Shown here: in pieces, positions 1-6,003 of the stretch | How the letters are laid out: each line of letters starts with the position of its first letter | Position numbering within the stretch: the stretch's first letter is position 1 | Source of the DNA: an uncultured Pseudanabaenaceae cyanobacterium | Lineage (GTDB): Bacteria; Cyanobacteriota; Cyanobacteriia; PCC-9006; JAAUQQ01 | NCBI GenBank assembly: GCA_938015405.1 | Contig: CALLPZ010000169.1 | Location: forward strand, 1 to 8,648 | Length of the DNA: 8,648 bases | Direction of reading: 5' to 3' | The notes under the pieces: generated by a model | The model's database searches: none | What the model saw: the letters and a program-made list of their open reading frames with translations, nothing else | Told to the model about the DNA's origin: nothing | Position numbers and translations under genes: made by a program

Positions 1-3000
1 GAAGACAATTTGGTTGATACGGTTGTCTTCGACGATGAGTAGCCGAGTTTGAGTGGGCCAGGGGGGAATATTCGCAGTTTCCCAGTAGGGCTTCCGCTGG
101 CTAGGTGTTGAGGTTGCTTGTGGGGCGTTCTGGGTCTCAGCGCTTTTGTTCGCGTCTGTCTGAGCCTCAATCTTTTGGAGCGCTTGCCACAGCTCTGTTG
201 GGATAATGGGTTTAGTCAGGGAGCTGGTTAATCCAAGCTCTGAGAATAACTGGGCATTGCTTCGGTTGTTCATGGTATTCATCATGACCAACGGCATGGT
301 GCAGAAGCGATCGTTAGTCGTGAGTTGCTGAGCCAATTCACTGCCACTCATGTTTGGCATTTTCAGATCTACTAGAGCAAGGTCAAAGGGTGGGTGGTTG
401 CTGTCGATCTGGTTGGCTATTTGTTGATGGCATAGGGCTAGCGCTTGGCTGCCACTTGTTGCTGTCGTCACTTTGTGACCCCACTGTTGCAACTGGCGCA
501 AAAGAACCTGTCGATGGGTTTCGTTATCGTCAATTACCAAGATGTTGAGTTTGCCTGGCTGGGCGATCGCGAGCTTGGACTCCTCTAGGGTTAATCTCGT
601 TGGATCAAGCTTTGCTGGACCCGCTGCTAAGGCATCTGCTGTCGGATCTTGGCTGTGACTGTTGGGTGGATGATCAGAGCGTGGGTGAGGAAACTGACTG
701 TTGTTGGATGTCTCGGAACAGGGTTGGAGTCGGACCGTAAATGTAAATTGACTGCCTTGGCCAGGCTCACTTTTGACTGCGATATCACCGCCCATCAAGC
801 GACAGAGGCCTTGGCTAATGGCAAGACCGAGACCTGTGCCTCCATGTTTTTGAGTTGTGCTGGCATCAACCTGGTGGAAGGCTTCAAAAATACAGTCTTG
901 TTTTGCTTCTGGGATACCAATGCCGGTATCCGTCACGACTCCGGTGAACTGCAACTCATCATCGATGGGCTCGAGCTTACCTTGGATGAGGACCTCGCCT
1001 TGCTCTGTGAATTTGATGGCATTATCAACGAGGTTGGTGAGAATTTGCCGGAGTCGCCCGAGGTCGCCTTTGACCTGACGTTGCTGGATTTGACTGAGGT
1101 CGAGTATCAGCTCTAGGTTTTTGGCTTGGGCCCCCAGGGCCATGGTCTTGGCAAAGGTTCCTAAGCTTGCCTGGAGGTCAAAGGCTAAGGATTCGATATC
1201 TAACTTCTCGGCATCTACCTTGGAGAAATCGAGGATGTCACTGATGAGGGTGAGGAGTGATTCAGCACTGGATTGGGCAATGCCGATTTGGATGTGCTGT
1301 TCGGATGATAACTCTGTGTCTTGCAGGAGGTTGAGCATGCCAATGACGCCATTCATTGGGGTGCGGATCTCATGGCTCATTCGGGCGAGAAAACTGCCTT
1401 TCGCTCGGGTGGCAGCCTCGGCATTGTCCTTGGCTTGGATCAGCTCGGCCTCGGCCTGTTTGCGATCGCTGATGTCACGACAAACGCGGATTAATTGCCC
1501 TTGCTCGGTCAGCGTTAAAGAGAGACCTTCTGGAAAGGTCGAGCCATCTGGGCGAGTTGCAATGGCCTCCCCTTGCCAAGCGCCTTCTCGCTCCAATCTG
1601 GGAAAGATTTCCTGCTCAAATCGCTGCACTTCTTCAGGGGAGTAGAGCTTCTGCCAGGGCTCTCCCAGGAGTTCCTCGGCCTGGCTATACCCAAATAAAT
1701 TGAGATGGGCTTGATTGAGATAGAGGTATTTCCCAGCTTCTAGAATGGCAATGCCATCCACCGCAGCTTCTATGGCTGCGAGCTGCTGCCTCATGGCGAC
1801 TTCTGTTTCCCGACGACGCGTAATATCTTCGGAAATGCCCAGTACGCCATTGATTTGCCCTGACAGATCAGCGAGTGGAAGTTTATTGGTTTCCATCCAC
1901 TTTTGGTCGCCATCGAATTTCGTTTGGGCTTGGACAATGCCCAATTTGGCTTGACCACTCTCCATCACGCTGCGATCGTCTTGACGAAATATGGCAGCTT
2001 GGGCTGGCTCCCAAGGCAGATCGTAATCTGTTTTGCCAATGATCTCGCCGACTGAATCGACACCAGCCTCGTTGAGGAAATGACGGTTGCAACCTTGATA
2101 AACCGAGTCTCGATCCTTCCAGAAAATGGAAAGGGGAAAGGTATCGAGTAGGGTTCTTAAGAACTGCTCTTGCTTTTGTAAAACAGCAGTTCGCTCTGCA
2201 ACAATGCTGCCGAGTTTTTGATTGAGCTCTTCTAGGGATTGTTGAGCCCGCTGCCGTTCCAGCTCTGCGGCGGCACGGGCGGCAAAGGCTCGCAAAATAC
2301 GTTCCGCTCGCTGGGGGGTGCGAATGAGCTGTTGATTCATGACGTAGAGATGGCCGATCTCGCTGCCCTGGGCATCGCGGAGGGCAATGCCTAGATAGCT
2401 TTCGACTTCCAGGTCTACCAGGTCTTGGTCTTTGGGAAATTGTTGTTGTACTGCTGACTCACAATAGAATTTCCCCTCTTCAAATACTTTTTGGCAGGGG
2501 GTATGTTGGAGTTCATAGGAATAGGGGGGATGCAGAATTCCATTCGCCCAAAATGCGAGAGGTGTGAGGGTGCTATTTTGCTTTGCTGTCACCACTGCAT
2601 AGGAGACATTGAGTGCAGTCGCAAGATGGCGAACGAGGGCGGGAAAAAAGTCTTTGCCCATGGTTTGGGCCGTGCCAGCAATCAGATTTTGCAGCTGTAT
2701 TTCGGCTTGTTTGCGATCGCTGATGTCGGTGTGGACGCCAAGCATCCGTAGGGGGAGCCCCTCTGGGCTGCGCTCCATGACTTTGCCCCGAGCCAGAATC
2801 CACTTGTAGGTCCCATCTTTGCAGCGTACGCGATGTTCACATTCGTAGATTGGAATTTCGCCATTGAAATGTTTCTCTAGTTCTGTGTAGCAGATGGCCT
2901 TGTCTTTGGGGTGGACCCGCGTTTCCCAAGTGGAGAGACGATTTCTTAATTCATGAACCTCATAGCCGAGCATGGCTTTCCATTGTTGGGAAAAGAACAC

Positions 3001-3774
3001 TTGGTCGGTTTGAGGATTCCAATCCCAGATGCCATCACCTGCGCTTTCTAGGGCAAATTGCCAACGAGCTTCACCATCTCGGAGGGCCGTGGAAGTGAGC
3101 CATTGGTTCTGGTCATCTTGCTGGGCCTGATCGTGCTGGACCTCATCTGTATAGATCTCATTGGCAAAGTCATTGCGGGTGGGCTTGGGAGCGGCCTGGG
3201 GCTTGGCAATTGCGCCTAAACTTTGGACGCCTTGGGCAGCACCGGCATACTGATGCTCAGGATGGCCCGAGTGCCAAGCCTGCAGCAAGCTAGAGGGTGT
3301 AATCACGCCTAAGACCTGTCCTTGCCTGTCCAGGAGGGGCAAGTGGCAGAGGTTGTGATCACGGATGAGGTGAACTGCGGTGTTAATGCCAGCGGGCTGG
3401 TCCAAGAGACTCAGGGCAATGACAGGAGATGTCATGGCTGCCCCTAAAGTCACGCTGTTTAGGCATGAGTCTTGCTGAATGAGGCGAGCGATATCCGCAT
3501 TGGTCAAAATTCCCACCAGTTGTCCTGCAGCTTGGACCAAGATGCAGCTTGCCCCTTGGGAAGCTTGCTCGGACGATGCTTCTAAAGCGGTCGCTGCTGC
3601 AACTTCTGGCTCAGGCGCAGCAGGTTGACAGACTGTCATTTCATTGGTCGGCACCCTGGCTGTTACAGAAGGATGAGCAAGCTGCTGGAGGGCTGCCATG
3701 ACCGTCTGGTTCGGTTCAGCGATGATGAATGCTGGGATTAGGACCGCTTTCAGTTCTGGGGGCACGATAGCCAT
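1..3774 (-). CDS. CBS-PAS-GAF-PAS-PAS hybrid histidine kinase with tandem receivers (C-terminus cut by window edge)
   Basis: A reading frame without stops runs from the ATG at 3774 to base 1, giving 1258 residues. Domains in order: CBS pair (about 11-166), PAS (235-355, closing with DISDRKQAE), GAF (about 360-495, with ESYLGIALRDAQG), a short coiled coil, PAS (535-653), PAS (663-772, again closing with DISDRKQAE), HisKA with SHEIRTPMNG and phosphoacceptor H801, then HATPase with N box N918, G1 box DTGIGIP from D949 and G2 box GGTGLGLAIS near 978. The first receiver has D1082/D1083, phosphoacceptor D1136 (VDLKMP), T1167 and K1188. A second receiver begins with LLIVEDNRINQ (E1249, D1250) and runs off the window. 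All catalytic residues visible are intact, so it should autophosphorylate and relay phosphate to its own receivers. There is no predicted membrane segment, so it is probably cytosolic. CBS pairs usually bind adenine nucleotides; the ligand here is unknown. An in-frame ATG at 3795 is an alternative start, adding MISRPFS, with AGG six bases upstream; the 3774 start has GAGG nine bases upstream. Confidence 0.95.
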   Translation of the reverse strand, partial: MAIVPPELKAVLIPAFIIAEPNQTVMAALQQLAHPSVTARVPTNEMTVCQPAAPEPEVAAATALEASSEQASQGASCILVQAAGQLVGILTNADIARLIQQDSCLNSVTLGAAMTSPVIALSLLDQPAGINTAVHLIRDHNLCHLPLLDRQGQVLGVITPSSLLQAWHSGHPEHQYAGAAQGVQSLGAIAKPQAAPKPTRNDFANEIYTDEVQHDQAQQDDQNQWLTSTALRDGEARWQFALESAGDGIWDWNPQTDQVFFSQQWKAMLGYEVHELRNRLSTWETRVHPKDKAICYTELEKHFNGEIPIYECEHRVRCKDGTYKWILARGKVMERSPEGLPLRMLGVHTDISDRKQAEIQLQNLIAGTAQTMGKDFFPALVRHLATALNVSYAVVTAKQNSTLTPLAFWANGILHPPYSYELQHTPCQKVFEEGKFYCESAVQQQFPKDQDLVDLEVESYLGIALRDAQGSEIGHLYVMNQQLIRTPQRAERILRAFAARAAAELERQRAQQSLEELNQKLGSIVAERTAVLQKQEQFLRTLLDTFPLSIFWKDRDSVYQGCNRHFLNEAGVDSVGEIIGKTDYDLPWEPAQAAIFRQDDRSVMESGQAKLGIVQAQTKFDGDQKWMETNKLPLADLSGQINGVLGISEDITRRRETEVAMRQQLAAIEAAVDGIAILEAGKYLYLNQAHLNLFGYSQAEELLGEPWQKLYSPEEVQRFEQEIFPRLEREGAWQGEAIATRPDGSTFPEGLSLTLTEQGQLIRVCRDISDRKQAEAELIQAKDNAEAATRAKGSFLARMSHEIRTPMNGVIGMLNLLQDTELSSEQHIQIGIAQSSAESLLTLISDILDFSKVDAEKLDIESLAFDLQASLGTFAKTMALGAQAKNLELILDLSQIQQRQVKGDLGRLRQILTNLVDNAIKFTEQGEVLIQGKLEPIDDELQFTGVVTDTGIGIPEAKQDCIFEAFHQVDASTTQKHGGTGLGLAISQGLCRLMGGDIAVKSEPGQGSQFTFTVRLQPCSETSNNSQFPHPRSDHPPNSHSQDPTADALAAGPAKLDPTRLTLEESKLAIAQPGKLNILVIDDNETHRQVLLRQLQQWGHKVTTATSGSQALALCHQQIANQIDSNHPPFDLALVDLKMPNMSGSELAQQLTTNDRFCTMPLVMMNTMNNRSNAQLFSELGLTSSLTKPIIPTELWQALQKIEAQTDANKSAETQNAPQATSTPSQRKPYWETANIPPWPTQTRLLIVEDNRINQIVF
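1457..2727 (-). repeat. Two perfect 20-bp direct repeats within the kinase gene, each containing HIP1
   Basis: Bases 1457-1476 and 2708-2727 are identical over 20 bases and lie in the same codon phase. Both encode DISDRKQ, the linker that closes a PAS domain, and each has HIP1 at its centre. The flanking sequence diverges at once, so this is not a recent duplication of the whole PAS module. Confidence 0.85.
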
Positions 3775-4012
3775 AGAGAATGGCCTCGAAATCATCTTGA
3801 ACCTATTCTCTGCGATTGTCCTAACAATAGGCAAAAGCGAATTGACTGAAAATTGAACGGGGATGACAAGGGGCTGAGTAAATCAGCGCTCGCTTTGGTG
3901 GAAAAGGGACATAGGCGTTTTTTGTAATGTGATATTGACTACATTTGCTCTGGAATTTCAGAGGAATTTGCCTGAACCAGATTGGAGGTTTGGGTTGGCT
4001 GAATTCAGGGGG

Positions 4013-4051
4013 CAGGACTCAGATCGTTGTATTGACAAGGTCTGAATCCTG
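4013..4051 (-). terminator. Hairpin just downstream of the cryptochrome DASH stop, possible transcript end
   Basis: Arms 4013-4023 and 4041-4051 are inverted repeats of 11 bases. In a minus-strand transcript all 11 positions pair, one as a U-G wobble. In a plus-strand transcript that position would be an A-C mismatch, so the structure fits the minus strand better. Within the 17-base loop, UUGU and ACAA can also pair. It begins 12 bases after the cry stop codon. No run of U follows, so it is not a classical intrinsic terminator and may instead be a 3'-end stabilising hairpin. The rest of 3775-4063 shows no gene. A 10-base palindrome around GAATTC lies at 3999-4008. Confidence 0.35.
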
Positions 4052-4063
4052 TTGAGAGTGGGA

Positions 4064-5587
4064 CTAGCGATCGCCCCGACCTTTTTTTGAGTTGCGCCGT
4101 CGATTGGGTCGGTTTCGGTTGGGTTGTGTCGGCATGGCATTGTTATAGGCTGCCTCATTGGCCTTGGCTGATTTGAATAAATCGACGACCGGATTGGGAT
4201 AATCCACACCCAGTTTGACGTTGAAGCGCGTCTGCTCCACGGGCAATAGCTGGCCGGGCCTATGGACTTTCTGGGCAGGAATGGCATTGAGCTCAGGTAG
4301 CCAATGTTTCACATAGCTGCCTTTGGGGTCATAGTCCTTGGCTTGCTTGTGGATATTGAAGAAGCGGAAGTTGCGGGCATCATTACCGACCCCAGCGGTG
4401 TAGTTCCAGTTCCCCCAATTGCTGCAGGGGTCGTAGTCAATCAGTAAGGACTCGAACCAAGCAGCGCCCATGCGCCAGTCGATGCCCAAGTTTTTGGTCA
4501 AAAAGCTGGCAACATTTTGGCGGCCTCGGTTGGACATAAAGCCCGTTTGTTGAAGCTCCCGCATATTGGCATCTACCAGGGGGAAGCCGGTCATTCCGTC
4601 GGTCCAAAGCTTGAAGCGTTTGGGGTCTTGTTTCCAGGGTAGGGCTAGCCCTCGTAGTCCTTGGATCTGAAAGACCTTATTGCCATGCTTTGCGCAAATG
4701 AAGCGGAAGTAATCGCGCCAGAGGAGTTCAAAGATCAACCAGTAGGTAGAGTCATTGGCGATGCGCTTGGCTTCGTAAGCTTTGACCTGCCAGTAAATCT
4801 CACGTGGAGACAGACAGCCCAGGGCCAGCCAGGGCGAGAACTTAGATGAATAGTCAGCGCCTTTCATCCCATTGCGGGTCACCTTATAGTTTTGTAGATG
4901 GTCACCGTGCCAGAAGTAGTCTTGGAGACGTTGTTGGCCTGCGGTTTCACCTCCGGTGAATTGGAGGACAGCGCGATCGTCGTGGGGCAATGCTTCAAGA
5001 CCGAGTTCTTCCAGGCGGGGTAAGTCGCCGACTTCAATGTCCTGAGGGAGCGGCAATAACTGTTTAGGCTGGGGAAAGCAGTCGTAGACTGTGGCGCTTT
5101 TCTCGACTTCTTTGCGAAAGCGGGTGAAGACTTCTGGCAGGTCGTTGATGCTGAAGGGTAAATCATCTGGATGGAACAGCGTTGAGGCCCAAGCCGTTTG
5201 GATTTCGACGCCTAAGGCTTGGAGGGCTGTTTTGAGCTTGGCTTCGACTTGGAGCTCTTCGGTGGTGGTTTCTTCGTGGTAAGCCACCGTCTTAATATTC
5301 AGTTGTTGGATCAACTCGGGGATAACGTCTTCCGGCTGACCCTGGCGCACAATGAGGTCGCTCCCGAGTTGCTGCAAGTTATGCCGTAAGTTGGCAATGC
5401 TCTCCAGCAGGAACTGAGCGCGATAGCTTCCCGTCTTAGGAAACCCCCAGGGGGTCATGGCAAATTGTCGAGGGTCGAAGCAGTAGCAAGGAATAATGTG
5501 GTGACTGGCGCGAACGGCTTCGGCTAGGAGTTCGTGGTCGTGGAGGCGTAGGTCATTGCGGAACCAAAGGAGCGTATAAGCAGGCAT
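4064..5587 (-). CDS. cry: Cryptochrome DASH (photolyase/cryptochrome family)
   Basis: The 507-residue product is a flavoprotein of the photolyase/cryptochrome superfamily. The N-terminal antenna domain opens with LLWFRNDLRLHDHE (6-19). The FAD domain includes YSSKFSPWLALGCLSPREIY (246-265), FELLWRDYFRF (286-296), GFPLVDANMREL (334-345), GFMSNRGRQNVASFL (349-363) and NWNYTAGVGNDAR (393-405). By motif alignment with E. coli photolyase, W318, W371 and W394 form the electron-transfer triad, and Y396 replaces the substrate-contacting Trp384. That Tyr is typical of the DASH class, whose members repair cyclobutane dimers mainly in single-stranded DNA and may also signal. DASH proteins are usually near 490 residues; the extra length is a basic tail (490-507, nine Arg/Lys of 18). 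The stop codon abuts a HIP1 site. The start at 5587 has only a weak TAAG ribosome-binding match. It is divergent from the 6004 gene. Confidence 0.97.
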   Translation of the reverse strand: MPAYTLLWFRNDLRLHDHELLAEAVRASHHIIPCYCFDPRQFAMTPWGFPKTGSYRAQFLLESIANLRHNLQQLGSDLIVRQGQPEDVIPELIQQLNIKTVAYHEETTTEELQVEAKLKTALQALGVEIQTAWASTLFHPDDLPFSINDLPEVFTRFRKEVEKSATVYDCFPQPKQLLPLPQDIEVGDLPRLEELGLEALPHDDRAVLQFTGGETAGQQRLQDYFWHGDHLQNYKVTRNGMKGADYSSKFSPWLALGCLSPREIYWQVKAYEAKRIANDSTYWLIFELLWRDYFRFICAKHGNKVFQIQGLRGLALPWKQDPKRFKLWTDGMTGFPLVDANMRELQQTGFMSNRGRQNVASFLTKNLGIDWRMGAAWFESLLIDYDPCSNWGNWNYTAGVGNDARNFRFFNIHKQAKDYDPKGSYVKHWLPELNAIPAQKVHRPGQLLPVEQTRFNVKLGVDYPNPVVDLFKSAKANEAAYNNAMPTQPNRNRPNRRRNSKKGRGDR

Positions 5588-5861
5588 AAAACTTACAATC
5601 AGCGATCGCTTTTATTACTTTAGGGTCCACTGCTGGATCTGTAGGGACTTGAGACTGATCTCAGTGGAATTATTTGACTACAGCCAAGGAATTTGAGCGT
5701 ATGTATCGGGGACAGATTCCGCAAGATTGCTCAAGACCATTCTAACCCTTCAATAAATGATGACATGAAACTACGGTTAGCTTTATTGAGTGATAGAACG
5801 ATCTCAGTAGATCTGGATTGCAATGGGGCAATTACGGACCTTTTTGAAAGGGGACTTCAGC

Positions 5862-5882
5862 ACTCCTCCCGATGGGAGAAGT
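5862..5882 (+). other. Small stem-loop in the divergent intergenic region
   Basis: CTCCC (5866-5870) pairs with GGGAG (5874-5878) across a three-base loop. The stem extends by ACT/AGT after one mismatch. It pairs equally well on either strand, so its transcript is unknown. Confidence 0.35.
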
Positions 5883-5963
5883 TAGGGCCAATGTCATCAA
5901 TGGGATATCCCCACCCTCCCGTTCGAGACCTAACCCACACATTCTGAGAGCTGTTTGGCGTTA

Positions 5964-5981
5964 TGGAGTTCTGAGACTCCA
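5964..5981 (+). other. Stem-loop 22 bases before the start of the kinase-like gene
   Basis: TGGAGT (5964-5969) and ACTCCA (5976-5981) form a perfect six-base stem with a six-base loop. It lies just ahead of the ATG at 6004, where no Shine-Dalgarno sequence is visible. It could form in the leader RNA, but a stem this short can arise by chance. Confidence 0.3.
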
Positions 5982-6003
5982 GTGCTGACCCCGCTTAGCC
6001 GCT

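Larger units (their letters stand above)
5588..6003. other. Divergent intergenic region, 416 bp, no convincing gene
   Basis: This lies between the starts of the cry gene (minus) and the kinase-like gene (plus), so it should carry both promoters. I see no well-spaced -35/-10 pair on either strand. A TAATAA-like -10 for cry is possible at 5612-5617 (minus), without a matching -35. A HIP1 site sits at 5602-5609. A perfect palindrome GGGATATCCC lies at 5902-5911. An open frame of 84 codons at 5693-5947 (plus) starts with TTG, has AAGGA very close upstream, uses rare codons (aga, agg, ata) and resembles no family I know; I do not treat it as a gene. Confidence 0.6.

Noticed and set aside
649..1116. 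155-codon plus-strand frame
   Set aside because: It lies opposite the HATPase-coding part of the hybrid kinase, whose motifs are clear on the minus strand; it is a shadow frame.
1121..1645. 174-codon plus-strand frame
   Set aside because: It is antisense to the HisKA and third PAS region, and its composition (Ser, Arg, Cys rich) is typical of a shadow frame.
4032..4037. TTGACA as a plus-strand -35 box
   Set aside because: No -10 follows at 16-18 bases, no plus-strand gene starts downstream, and the hexamer lies in the loop of the 4013-4051 hairpin.
3958..4287. 109-codon minus-strand frame overlapping the end of cry
   Set aside because: It is out of frame with a clear cryptochrome DASH C-terminus and has no recognisable motif.
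5612..5617. TAATAA as a -10 box for cry
   Set aside because: No -35 element stands at a suitable distance, and AT-rich hexamers are common; it is noted only as a possibility.
5921..5930. GTTCGAGACC resembling a tRNA T-loop
   Set aside because: The flanking bases do not form a T stem, and no anticodon or acceptor arms can be built around it.
5693..5947. 84-codon open frame on the plus strand between cry and the kinase-like gene
   Set aside because: It starts with TTG, the AAGGA match is too close to that start, codon use is unlike the neighbours, and the product resembles no family I know. It is described within the intergenic entry instead.
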